The position numbers and the translations under genes are program-made. DNA of 28,847 bases from a virus. The stretch lies in IMG/VR virus record IMGVR_UViG_3300025413_000097, positions 1-28,847 of that record. One strand, 5' to 3'. Every line of letters starts with the position of its first letter. Position 1 is the first letter of the stretch. Below, in pieces: positions 1 to 6,723 of this stretch. The notes under the pieces were generated by a model that did no database searches, was not told the origin of the DNA, and worked only from the letters and a program-made list of their open reading frames with translations.

Positions 1-8
1 TTTGCCAT
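1..8 (-). CDS. Start of next gene, cut by window edge
   Basis: An ATG on the minus strand begins two bases after the stop of the preceding gene, in the tight head-to-tail style of this operon. Only two codons (Met-Ala) and part of a third are inside the window, so nothing can be said about the product. The call rests only on position. Confidence 0.35.
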
Positions 9-10
9 GT

Positions 11-277
11 TTATGTTTTTGCTTTTCTGGGTTTGTCGTCATCTTCGTCATCCTCGTAAGTATCAGGAAGAAACTCCCCGTCAACCCATTTATCAATGTG
101 ATTTTCTAACGCAAATCCGTTTCCATTCAGGATTTCACAATGCTGGGTCTCGCCTTCATCATCAACCCAGTTCACGAACAACGCAATGTTCTCATAATGT
201 TCCGTAACTAATGCAATGGCTTTGTTAATTGCCTCCCACCCCGCTGGGGAAACATTGTATGGCTTGGGGTGTTTCAC
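11..277 (-). CDS. Small acidic hypothetical protein after the endolysin
   Basis: This 88-residue protein is not recognised. It starts at a GTG that overlaps the TGA stop of the endolysin (GTGA), which suggests translational coupling. The body is globular-looking with Trp residues near positions 14, 37 and 65. It ends in a strongly acidic stretch (EDDEDDD, about residues 75-81) followed by a short basic tail (KPRKAKT). No signal peptide or membrane segment is visible, so it should stay in the cytoplasm or be packaged. It is the last complete gene of the lysis cluster. An acidic tail could serve in binding a basic partner, but that is a guess. Confidence 0.6.
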   Translation of the reverse strand: MKHPKPYNVSPAGWEAINKAIALVTEHYENIALFVNWVDDEGETQHCEILNGNGFALENHIDKWVDGEFLPDTYEDDEDDDKPRKAKT

Positions 278-765
278 GCATTTTGGATATGCAGATATTT
301 ACTTAAATCGTCAAGCCTCGCATTCCATCCATTCAAAAACTTGGCGTCGGATGGATGTGCTTTGACAATCAGAGAGTTCACATTCTTTTGGTCGGCTATA
401 AATTTTGCGGCGTTGTTGCCTGTCCTGTAAAGGATCTTGTACGCCTGATTTGCTCCACTGACTACCTTGCAGTTGAACCAGACTTCTCCAACTTTCTCTG
501 GCATTTGATCAACATGGTATTTATCCCAGTTGTACCAGTATAGTTTAGTTGCGCCTTCCTTTGTTAGGTTTCGGATGTCGTCTTTGGTTAAGTTAAATGG
601 CTTCTCGCTGAATTCACGATAGTCGCAACCCCACTTGGTTACGCCGCCATCATCACCTGCTACCTCTTCTGCGATGACATAGTTGTAGTCGCCGTAGTGA
701 CCTTTGGCGAATTCGCATTCATGCTGGAAGATGAACGGAAGGAAGTTGCTAAAACGCTGTGTCAT
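274..765 (-). CDS. GH108-type endolysin (N-acetylmuramidase)
   Basis: The 163-residue product matches the glycoside hydrolase family 108 layout. An N-terminal helix carries the catalytic-type glutamate in FIFQHECEF (E16, where family members usually read HEGG). It is followed by DDGGVTKWG near residues 38-46, equivalent to the family's DPGG-T-G motif. Then come a Tyr/Trp-rich stretch (TKLYWYNWDKYHVDQMP) and a C-terminal half resembling the family's peptidoglycan-binding part. Family members cleave the glycan strand of peptidoglycan to release progeny. There is no signal peptide, so export should need a holin. It overlaps the upstream two-TM gene by 17 bases, and such holin-like genes precede it. 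The replacement of the usual GG after the catalytic Glu by CE is a small oddity. Confidence 0.85.
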   Translation of the reverse strand: MTQRFSNFLPFIFQHECEFAKGHYGDYNYVIAEEVAGDDGGVTKWGCDYREFSEKPFNLTKDDIRNLTKEGATKLYWYNWDKYHVDQMPEKVGEVWFNCKVVSGANQAYKILYRTGNNAAKFIADQKNVNSLIVKAHPSDAKFLNGWNARLDDLSKYLHIQNA

Positions 766-1138
766 GCGCTAACAGGTAGTCTTTTGGATCACGCCGAAGT
801 TCAGTTGTATGTGATTCGTATTCAGGTAATGCCTGATTGCTTTCTATTCTTTCATTAGAATCCTGATCCATGTGTTGAAGTGCCGATATTGCCTTCCAAT
901 CCATTGCTGCTTGTCCTGTGATTAGGGTTGTTGTTATCGCTCCGAAAAAAAGAACTACAAGATTCGCCAATTCCACAATATCTTTTGCCACCTCTGCGTG
1001 GGTTAGGATCAAAAACGCAGAACCAATGAAAACAATCAGGACAGAAACCGAGGCAAAGATTGCATAGATCGCTTTCTTTGAGCCAAGTGGCTTTTGCTCT
1101 AGCTTGTTCTTGACTACAGATGACCTAGAAGGCTCCAT
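749..1138 (-). CDS. Two-TM membrane protein, holin candidate
   Basis: The 129-residue protein has a basic N-terminus (about residues 1-22), two hydrophobic segments (about 23-46 and 57-76) and a polar, charged C-terminal tail. No family is recognised by name. Size, topology and position directly before the endolysin, which it overlaps by 17 bases, fit a holin or antiholin acting in the inner membrane. The start lies 25 bases inside the upstream gene and has a purine-rich AGGAGGGG sequence a few bases upstream, one of the few Shine-Dalgarno-like sites in the window. A second small two-TM protein lies at 1736-1897, so which one forms the lethal pore cannot be decided here. Confidence 0.65.
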   Translation of the reverse strand: MEPSRSSVVKNKLEQKPLGSKKAIYAIFASVSVLIVFIGSAFLILTHAEVAKDIVELANLVVLFFGAITTTLITGQAAMDWKAISALQHMDQDSNERIESNQALPEYESHTTELRRDPKDYLLAHDTAF

Positions 1139-1551
1139 GCCGCCCCTCCTGCTACAATTCCAGCACCGATAGAGATAAACCAGTCAGAGGCTAGTGCAGG
1201 AGGATAGAAGGCAAGGAGAATTGAAGAAAACCTCTGAATGCTAGCGAATACAATGAACCCAATGCAACTAGAGCAGATCAATAGCAATAGGTGGAAATGA
1301 TGACGAACATCTGACAACTCTTTACGAGTGATGTCTAGTTGGTTTTCTGCTTCATTCAACTTTGCCGTCTGTGCGTTTACTGCATTTTGAACTACTCCTA
1401 GTTCTTGCTTTGCGGCAGACGCTTCATCTTGAGCTTGGTGGACTAGTTGACGCTGATGTTCAATCGTCTTGATAATGTCATTTTTAGTTATCGTTGTAGC
1501 TTGAACACCGACTGCCATGACAAATAAAATTGCTAATGCTATTCTTTTCAT
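1114..1551 (-). CDS. Coiled-coil membrane protein, possible spanin component
   Basis: The 145-residue product starts with a signal-like segment (MKRIALAILFVMAVGVQA, residues 1-18). An Ala/Gln/Glu-rich coiled coil follows (about 28-85), then two hydrophobic segments (about 87-106 and 118-140). It overlaps the upstream lipoprotein gene by ATGA. Inner-membrane spanins combine a membrane anchor with a periplasmic coiled coil and are encoded next to a small lipoprotein, which is the arrangement here. However, classical i-spanins have one N-terminal TM and no C-terminal TM pair. The spanin assignment is therefore inference; a simple membrane-anchored lysis accessory protein is the alternative. Confidence 0.55.
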   Translation of the reverse strand: MKRIALAILFVMAVGVQATTITKNDIIKTIEHQRQLVHQAQDEASAAKQELGVVQNAVNAQTAKLNEAENQLDITRKELSDVRHHFHLLLLICSSCIGFIVFASIQRFSSILLAFYPPALASDWFISIGAGIVAGGAAWSLLGHL

Positions 1552-1739
1552 TTCTGTGTTTTAAGCCATTGTTCGATCACGACTGACTTGCTGTCAACCG
1601 CAGAAAGATTTCCTTGAACCGCAGAAATGTTGTCTACTGCTGGAGCTACTGAAATTGAAGATGGGGCGTGCGTACATCCTCCTAGAATCATTAGTATTGT
1701 TCCTAGAAATGGAAGTAATGCTTCCCAAGTCTTTTTCAT
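1548..1739 (-). CDS. Small lipoprotein, o-spanin candidate
   Basis: The 63-residue protein has a hydrophobic N-terminal signal ending in a lipobox (LGGC, Cys22). After processing, a mature peptide of about 42 residues would remain, rich in Ser, Val and Ala. Lipobox proteins of this size in phage lysis cassettes are usually outer-membrane spanins, and the next gene downstream encodes a coiled-coil membrane protein that could be its partner. The ATG overlaps the stop of the preceding gene (ATGA). An outer-membrane lipoprotein would imply a Gram-negative host. The mature part is not Pro-rich as in lambda Rz1, so family membership is unproven. Confidence 0.6.
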   Translation of the reverse strand: MKKTWEALLPFLGTILMILGGCTHAPSSISVAPAVDNISAVQGNLSAVDSKSVVIEQWLKTQK

Positions 1740-1897
1740 TTGTGTGACTGCTTAATGATCGTAAGGACAGATGCCGTTGCTGATAGCAGGAGGCAGATCC
1801 ATTGAGCAAGAGGAGGAACTTCAGGAACAAACGAAAACAATAAAAAGCTAGCACTTGTTGCGGCTCCAAGTAGAGGCGTTTGTCCTGAAGAATGCAT
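1736..1897 (-). CDS. 53-residue two-TM protein, small holin candidate
   Basis: This short gene starts at ATG 1897 inside a TAATG overlap with the sulfotransferase gene and ends in an ATGA overlap with the lipoprotein gene. Such precise coupling at both ends supports it being real. The product has two hydrophobic stretches, about residues 8-27 (LLGAATSASFLLFSF) and 31-48 (AQWICLLLSATASVLTI), separated by a Pro-containing turn (VPEVPP). It ends with a short polar tail (KQSHK). This resembles small class II-type holins, which form hairpins in the inner membrane. No sequence family is recognised, so holin is a position-and-topology call. Confidence 0.6.
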   Translation of the reverse strand: MHSSGQTPLLGAATSASFLLFSFVPEVPPLAQWICLLLSATASVLTIIKQSHK

Positions 1898-2805
1898 TAT
1901 GGTGTAGTTGTTGTATCAGGATTAGCTGAATTATCAACTGGGTTTGCAGTCGCATCCGTTGTCGTTGAATCCGTAGTAGGAGCAGGAGCAACTATGGTAG
2001 GTTGTGCAGATACTTGGGCATATAATGCAACATCGTCAGCATAAATGGTGCGTAATATTGCTATTTGATCGTCAGTAAGAACTGGTTTTTTATCTGTGCT
2101 GGTTTCATTAATAACTGGAACTGGCGTTGGAAGCCCAAAGATTGCGGCTAATTCATTAAAATCAGATTTGAAATCGTGATACACGATTCCCTGTGGAGGC
2201 GTGAGTCCAAGAAGAAGCGTTTGCTTGCGGAAGTGCTTGTTAATTGTTGTTTGATCTTGCTGACCAAGCCAATCAATAAATTCATCAACACCAAGCCAGC
2301 ATGGAACACCGCCAGTTCTCAAAGCATAAGCGGAAACAAACCTTTCAATAGGGTCACGAATAATTGCGTGAGGAGTTCCAGATGGAATTATTAATGTTTT
2401 AATTCCAGAAAGATTTTGAACAGATTGTCCAATATCAAAATAAGGATCGTAAAATGTTTTTCTTATGAGACCAGTGAACAATGAAGAAGCATTTCGATAA
2501 ATAACACAATAAGAAGTTCCGTTTGGAAGGTCTATATAAGTAGACTTTATTGGATTTTCTGTCCTTACTTGCGGATAAAAACCATCTGTATTTTTATCGT
2601 AATAAAATCCTATCCTAGCCTCACGCCTTCTTTTCCCACTTCCAGCAGGAAATGATTGAACAAGTTTTCCTTCTTCTATATTTCCATTTCCGTAGTTGTT
2701 TTTAACAAAAGTTATTCCATCTGCTTCTGTAGGAACATTTTGGTCATCTACTAAAATTAAAGTAGAAACAATATTGTTTGAGTCAAGTAAAGCGAATGTA
2801 GCCAT
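1897..2805 (-). CDS. Phage-type N-terminal domain fused to a sulfotransferase domain
   Basis: The 302-residue protein has three parts. Residues 1-80 (MATFALLDSNN, then ARIGFYYDKNTDGFYPQ) look like a small domain known from marine phage virion-associated proteins that contain AGIGFTYD-type strings. Residues about 97-265 match the Sulfotransfer_2 pattern: VIYRNASSLF as a candidate phosphate-binding start, RDPIERFVSAY (150-160) as the 3'-phosphate-binding RDPxxRxxSxY motif, NKHFRKQ, and a C-terminal GLP...NET...YADDVALYAQ block. Residues 267-302 are a Pro/Thr/Asp-rich tail. Sulfotransferases move sulfate from PAPS to sugars or proteins. It lies among fibre-like genes, so sulfation of a virion or host glycan is inferred. 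The motif call is good; the substrate is unknown. Confidence 0.75.
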   Translation of the reverse strand: MATFALLDSNNIVSTLILVDDQNVPTEADGITFVKNNYGNGNIEEGKLVQSFPAGSGKRRREARIGFYYDKNTDGFYPQVRTENPIKSTYIDLPNGTSYCVIYRNASSLFTGLIRKTFYDPYFDIGQSVQNLSGIKTLIIPSGTPHAIIRDPIERFVSAYALRTGGVPCWLGVDEFIDWLGQQDQTTINKHFRKQTLLLGLTPPQGIVYHDFKSDFNELAAIFGLPTPVPVINETSTDKKPVLTDDQIAILRTIYADDVALYAQVSAQPTIVAPAPTTDSTTTDATANPVDNSANPDTTTTP

Positions 2806-2810
2806 ATATT

Positions 2811-3602
2811 TTAGATAGTAAATTGTCCCTGTGTTGTAAATGTTAAAATTGTATTTGATCCTACTACATCTCTTTGTGCAGTTGGTGTAAATGTTCCTAA
2901 TTGACCAAATTGAGAACTTGATCCCATGATTTTTACTACTCCTTGTTTTCCTTTTTCTGCGTTAGAAGTATTTCCAACGGAACCTGCATTTCCTCCGCTT
3001 CCATAATTGTCATATCCATTTCCTCCTGTTGTGGCATCGTCACCATTCCCATAAGTACCACCACCTCCAGCCGCATAATAAATTGGAAGATTAGTTACAA
3101 AATCAATAATAGGGATACCATCACCACCAAAAAGTTGCGTGTAATTTCCGTTAAATCCGTATCTATCATTATGAGGAAGTGTGATTCCATTTCCTCCAGA
3201 TCCACCTATGTTATTTCCAAGAAGCGTTCCTTGATATTGTGCTGTAACTCCAGAATTACCACCGATAGCAGTAATATTTGTATATGGAGATGAATATATT
3301 TGTGAATTTCCACCATCCGTTGGATCAGCTACTTCTGTATTAGAAGTAGCACTATTACCATCTCCATATCTTGCACTAGCACCAGCACTTCCAACATAAA
3401 TATAATATGTATATCCTTTCCTAAAATTATTAGATCCTAGCAAAACTTGGCCTCCATTTCCTCCAGTTCCGTATTGAACTCTTTGGGTGTCTTGCCCACC
3501 ACCACCTCCTCCTACAAGTAAATATTGAAGAGTAACTCCAGCAAAAGCAGGATATCTATAAAGCCAAGCATCAGGAGTTAGCTTTAGACCAAGGTATGGC
3601 AT
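2811..3602 (-). CDS. Gly-rich fibre/adhesin-like protein
   Basis: The 263-residue product begins with a short non-repetitive part, then LQYLLVGGGGGG. A long Gly/Asn/Ser-rich region follows, with many GGNGG, GGGG and GSGG clusters interrupted by short variable strings, ending in GVVKIMGSSS and a beta-rich C-terminus. This is the pattern of Gly-rich domains that close many phage and bacterial surface proteins, where polyglycine helices pack as in the T-even gp38 adhesin. In virions such domains bind host surface receptors, and the variable strings between Gly runs set specificity. It lies between the sulfotransferase fusion and small virion-type proteins with near-zero gaps. Receptor binding is inferred from composition and context. 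Confidence 0.65.
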   Translation of the reverse strand: MPYLGLKLTPDAWLYRYPAFAGVTLQYLLVGGGGGGQDTQRVQYGTGGNGGQVLLGSNNFRKGYTYYIYVGSAGASARYGDGNSATSNTEVADPTDGGNSQIYSSPYTNITAIGGNSGVTAQYQGTLLGNNIGGSGGNGITLPHNDRYGFNGNYTQLFGGDGIPIIDFVTNLPIYYAAGGGGTYGNGDDATTGGNGYDNYGSGGNAGSVGNTSNAEKGKQGVVKIMGSSSQFGQLGTFTPTAQRDVVGSNTILTFTTQGQFTI

Positions 3603-3605
3603 GGT

Positions 3606-3959
3606 TTAAGCGTTGTATGCGATAATCGTTCCGCTTGCCAGCGTGATAGCAGAGAAGTTACCAAAGAAAATAGTTCCAGCAGGGAAGCTGAATGTGCTAA
3701 TGGCAGTACCTGTGCGAGTAGAATCAGTAAGCGTTGTAAACACTGCTGTAGCTAGCACCTGAATGGCATACCAGTTTCCTGTGCGAGCAGTTGTGTCGTT
3801 AAAAAATGTTGATCCTGAAATTGCCGCATTGTGATCTTTTACAGCCAGTGGGCCACCAGTGGTATTGTCTACTTCAATTCCATTTTTAAGGAAAGTGAGT
3901 ACGCTTGCTCTAAAGTTGGCAGTTGAGAGATTGGATGAGATTTCAGGGAATTGCGACAT
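3606..3959 (-). CDS. Small beta-rich virion-type protein
   Basis: The 117-residue protein has a short helical start (MSQFPEISSNLSTANFRASVLTFLKNG) followed by a beta-rich part. The C-terminal end (STFSFPAGTIFFGNF then ITLASGTIIAYNA) resembles a repeated type of small phage structural protein in which a treated surface value reads PAGT-...-ITLASGT-IAY. The precise role is not known; decoration or fibre-base proteins of this size lie just after capsid genes in several phages. It sits between the Gly-rich protein and the jelly-roll-like protein with 3-4 base gaps, so the three are co-expressed. No signal peptide or TM segment is seen. Confidence 0.6.
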   Translation of the reverse strand: MSQFPEISSNLSTANFRASVLTFLKNGIEVDNTTGGPLAVKDHNAAISGSTFFNDTTARTGNWYAIQVLATAVFTTLTDSTRTGTAISTFSFPAGTIFFGNFSAITLASGTIIAYNA

Positions 3960-3963
3960 GGTT

Positions 3964-4503
3964 TTAGTTTAATTGTGCGATTGTTATGTTAACTGATCTG
4001 GTTGCAGGTATAAAACCAGAAGCTGGTGATGAAGATAATTGCATTCCAGTTCCACTAGAAGACCAATACCATTGCAATGTATCTCCAGCATTAAAATTTC
4101 TTACATTCTCAACATTAGCCAACACTTGATTATTGTTTGTGTAAAACGAGTATGCGGAATTGGTAATGGTAACTCCATTGACCGCAAGCCAAACATAAAC
4201 AAGTGCAGAAGAACCTCCACCACTAAAAGCACCAAGAAAGTTTATTAGATAAGCACCAGAGTTTGAAAATGTAATTTGATTTCCTTTTGCTACGGAAATA
4301 CCATTTGAATATTCTGTTTGTCCAATAGCTACAACATTTGGAGAATTTGGAACAACATTTGTTTGAGTGGTCTGATCGTAAAGACCTGCGAAGTTTGAAA
4401 TATTTACGATTTGAGGATTCGTAATCAGTGTCTTGGAGTAATTGTTCCAAGATGCACATCCAGAAACTAGTCGAGTGAGTAGGGAGTATTCTTGCGGTGT
4501 CAT
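3964..4503 (-). CDS. Jelly-roll (C1q/TNF-like) virion protein
   Basis: The 179-residue product has a short variable N-terminus, then a typical C1q/TNF-like strand succession. It reads GISVAKGNQITFSNSGAYLI, a sandwich strand YVWLAVNGV, then NVENVRNFNAGDTLQWYWSS, and finally FIPATRSVNITIAQL. Phage proteins with this pattern form trimeric heads of fibres or decoration spikes. It is the first gene after the major capsid protein and is separated from it by a stem-loop (4528-4563), so it may be expressed at a different level from the capsid gene. Its own start (CTGAAAAATG) has no Shine-Dalgarno sequence. The structural fold call is moderately firm; whether it decorates the head or a fibre is unknown. 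Confidence 0.65.
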   Translation of the reverse strand: MTPQEYSLLTRLVSGCASWNNYSKTLITNPQIVNISNFAGLYDQTTQTNVVPNSPNVVAIGQTEYSNGISVAKGNQITFSNSGAYLINFLGAFSGGGSSALVYVWLAVNGVTITNSAYSFYTNNNQVLANVENVRNFNAGDTLQWYWSSSGTGMQLSSSPASGFIPATRSVNITIAQLN

Positions 4504-4527
4504 TTTTCAGTAATTGTGAGTAGTTGA

Positions 4528-4563
4528 GGTGACCGATGCAAGTTTTATCCTGCATCGATCACC
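4528..4563 (-). promoter_or_regulatory. Intercistronic stem-loop after the capsid gene
   Basis: GGTGA (4528-4532) pairs with TCACC (4559-4563), and CGATGCA (4534-4540) pairs with TGCATCG (4551-4557). One C/A mismatch lies between the two helices and the loop has 10 bases. No T-run follows on either strand, so it is not a normal intrinsic terminator. Its place between the capsid stop and the next start fits an mRNA-stabilising, processing or attenuating hairpin that separates high capsid expression from the downstream genes. Confidence 0.7.
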
Positions 4564-4579
4564 GATAACTAACTACCTA

Positions 4580-5812
4580 TTACAGACCTGTCGAAGAGGT
4601 CGAGCAAGGAAGAGGCGCACCATCAAATGGGCAACGCTTGAACAGGATCGGAACCACATTCTGTGGGCGGATCGGTTGGATCGCACGCTGAATCTGGTAG
4701 ATATGCTGACCGAAGTCACCATACAGGTTGCAATCGTTATCACGGAAGTATGTCCACTCAAGTTCGCCCATAGCGAGTTGGGGAGCGAAACGGAACGTAC
4801 CCTCGCCAACGTAGGTTTCAGGCACAAGACGCTTGAAGGCGTCTCCGGCGATCACGAAACCGACCTCGTAAGGAGCGGAAACCCATGATGGGTTACGGCG
4901 TTGAGCAAAGCCGTTGGTAACGGCAGAGCTGACGATAGGATTGACAAGCAAGAGATTGCCGTCGGATCCAAATGGAAGGCCGTTAGCTCCGGCGATAGCG
5001 CGAAGAGGCTGTTGGTCGATACCAAAAGCGAAACCGCGATAGCCTTGGAACTGGTAGCCACTGATGCTGTCCTCACCCAGCTTGAACGAACCAGCGGTCA
5101 AATAAAGGAGATCCTCTTTGACATCTGCGTCGTTGCGGATGTTTTCGATGGCGTCAGCGGAGAGCATGACTTGGAAGAACTCACCCTCTTTGGAGGCAAA
5201 AGGCTCTGCAAGCATCTCTTCACGAAGGAAGGTTCCGATGCGATAGAGTGTCTTGAAGTTCAGAGCAGAGTCAGGAGCGATCTGCGCGAACTTGGTGTTG
5301 ATCTGTTGCATATCACCAGTGAGGTTGGCGGTGAAAGCCTGTGTCGAGTTGACAACATACTTCACGCCGGACTGGATGAGATACTGGTAACGGATGTCAG
5401 CGTTGATGATCTGAAGGATCGTCTTCTCAAGCGAGACTTGAGCTTGGAGATACGAACCTTTGAACGCTGTACGAGCCTGCTTGACGCAGACGCGAGGCCC
5501 AGCACCGCGGAGGGTCTGGAGGTTGAACTGATACTCCGTTGAGCCAACAACATCGGGAGTAGCACCGACTCCGCAAAGAGTCGTGTCATCCACGAATTGT
5601 GGGCTAGCCAACGAAGCGGCAGGAACCGCCATTTCCTCGACAACGGAACGGACAACATCAGAGACGTTGGGAATCGTTCCACCATCAATGGAGTTGATGT
5701 AGGGAGACTTGCGAGCCAGAACCTTTGCGATTTGTCCGATGATGCGGTTAACATCCTTGGAAGCAAAGTTCTGAATCGTAGCCAAAGGGATACAATTAGA
5801 ATAAGAAGCCAT
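4580..5812 (-). CDS. Major capsid protein (probable)
   Basis: The 410-residue product is of ordinary size and composition for a coat protein: no signal or TM segment, an even mixture of helices and strands, and few charged runs. The N-terminus (MASYSNCIPLATIQNFASKD) is followed by an E-loop-like region and a long central domain. It ends with a Cys/Pro-containing tail (FKRCPFDGAPLPC). It lies downstream of portal and scaffold-like genes as coat genes do, and has its own promoter candidate and long leader, which fits a very highly expressed gene. GC is higher (57% in one sampled line) than in the glycan genes just upstream. No motif proves the fold, so the call rests on size, position and general resemblance to phage coat proteins. 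Confidence 0.75.
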   Translation of the reverse strand: MASYSNCIPLATIQNFASKDVNRIIGQIAKVLARKSPYINSIDGGTIPNVSDVVRSVVEEMAVPAASLASPQFVDDTTLCGVGATPDVVGSTEYQFNLQTLRGAGPRVCVKQARTAFKGSYLQAQVSLEKTILQIINADIRYQYLIQSGVKYVVNSTQAFTANLTGDMQQINTKFAQIAPDSALNFKTLYRIGTFLREEMLAEPFASKEGEFFQVMLSADAIENIRNDADVKEDLLYLTAGSFKLGEDSISGYQFQGYRGFAFGIDQQPLRAIAGANGLPFGSDGNLLLVNPIVSSAVTNGFAQRRNPSWVSAPYEVGFVIAGDAFKRLVPETYVGEGTFRFAPQLAMGELEWTYFRDNDCNLYGDFGQHIYQIQRAIQPIRPQNVVPILFKRCPFDGAPLPCSTSSTGL

Positions 5813-6025
5813 TTTGTTTTGTTTGGTTGACTTGAAGTGGTCACAACCAATTTTGGTAGCGACAACCCCAAGGGTGTACGGCGACTGCGTGCAGTCACGA
5901 TACGAAGTTTGGTTTGGTTTGTCGCTAGCGGCACGCTCTAGCTTTTGTTTGCGGCCAGATTTGGTAAGTTTTTGCGACCCTTACCGAGTCACCTTCATAC
6001 GGAGAAGGCACACCGAGTTGTTTTG
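5813..6025 (-). promoter_or_regulatory. Structured 5' leader of the capsid gene
   Basis: No gene is seen in this stretch. Several hairpins can form. CCTTC (5992-5996) pairs with GAAGG (6004-6008), and GGTAAG (5963-5968) with CTTACC (5980-5985). A long arm, TAGCGACAACC (5857-5867) against GGTTTGTCGCTA (5916-5927), gives 11 pairs with one bulge and encloses GACTGC/GCAGTC (5883-5896). ACTCGGT occurs twice. The capsid start itself (CAAAACAAAATG) lacks a Shine-Dalgarno sequence. The leader probably controls stability or translation of capsid mRNA. Confidence 0.6.
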
Positions 6026-6054
6026 CTTTTACTAAAAATTTTATAGATGGTCAA
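6026..6054 (-). promoter_or_regulatory. Candidate promoter for the capsid operon
   Basis: On the minus strand TTGACC (complement of 6049-6054) is followed after 17 bases by TAAAAG (complement of 6026-6031). This is a five-of-six match to the -35 box and four-of-six to the -10 box of a sigma-70-type promoter. It lies just after the stop of the methyltransferase gene and before the structured leader, where a capsid promoter would be expected. Confidence 0.4.
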
Positions 6055-6056
6055 TA

Positions 6057-6719
6057 TTATTTTTTGCAAATTCCTACAACTTGTTCATGACCTACTTGGA
6101 ATCTGCTAAACCCTGTGACTTCAAATCCTGTTTCTTCCATCAATTTTTGAAGGTGTAGGTAATCATAAATCCAAATATGTTCTCTCGCGAAAAACATCCT
6201 ATCTACCATTTCTTTATCTTCCAAAATAATTGGTGATTGAATGATGAGTTTTCCATTGTTTGCTAGCAACCTGTGGCACTCTTTTAGGAATCCTATCCCA
6301 TCTTCCACATGCTCTAAAACATCCAAAGCAATAATGTTGCAGACAAAGTTATTAGGCCAATCGTTTGTAACCTTTGGGAAAAACCCAAAATGCAAAGTGC
6401 TATTAGGGCAATATTTTTGCATTTCATCTTTGTATGTAGGATCAATTTCAATTCCATGACATTCAAAATCTTTTTCAAGTTCTCCTAGTAGGTATGCCGG
6501 AGCGCAGGCAATCTCCAGTATCCTTTTGGGATTTCCATAGCATATTTCTGCTTTTACCAACTCATTTTTTCCTATGACATTGGTTACTTGCTCATCAATC
6601 GTTGAATGATTCTGATGTGCTGACCAATATTGATCATTGTATATCTCGTTTGGATCATCAAACGCTATGCTTTTATAGCTTTTTTCAGGAGTGATTATGT
6701 AGTTTGGGTATTCTTTCAT
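6057..6719 (-). CDS. Class I SAM-dependent methyltransferase
   Basis: The 220-residue protein has the Rossmann methyltransferase order. Motif I is KRILEIACAPAY (about 66-77), the acidic ribose-binding residue is in GIEIDP (89-94), and ALDVLEHVEDG (about 131-141) is followed by FLKECHRLLANNGKLIIQSP, as in Methyltransf_11/23 enzymes. It transfers a methyl group from S-adenosylmethionine. The target is not given by the fold, but its position at the end of a glycosyltransferase run suggests a sugar or a glycan end. Motif I is unusual: CAPAY replaces the common GCGxG, removing two glycines. AT-richness is far above that of the adjacent capsid gene. Confidence 0.8.
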   Translation of the reverse strand: MKEYPNYIITPEKSYKSIAFDDPNEIYNDQYWSAHQNHSTIDEQVTNVIGKNELVKAEICYGNPKRILEIACAPAYLLGELEKDFECHGIEIDPTYKDEMQKYCPNSTLHFGFFPKVTNDWPNNFVCNIIALDVLEHVEDGIGFLKECHRLLANNGKLIIQSPIILEDKEMVDRMFFAREHIWIYDYLHLQKLMEETGFEVTGFSRFQVGHEQVVGICKK

Positions 6720-6723
6720 GGTT

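Noticed and set aside
4901-5542. 213-residue plus-strand open frame inside the capsid gene
   Set aside because: It lies completely opposite a better-supported capsid frame and has no recognisable family. GC-rich sequence commonly leaves long opposite frames open.
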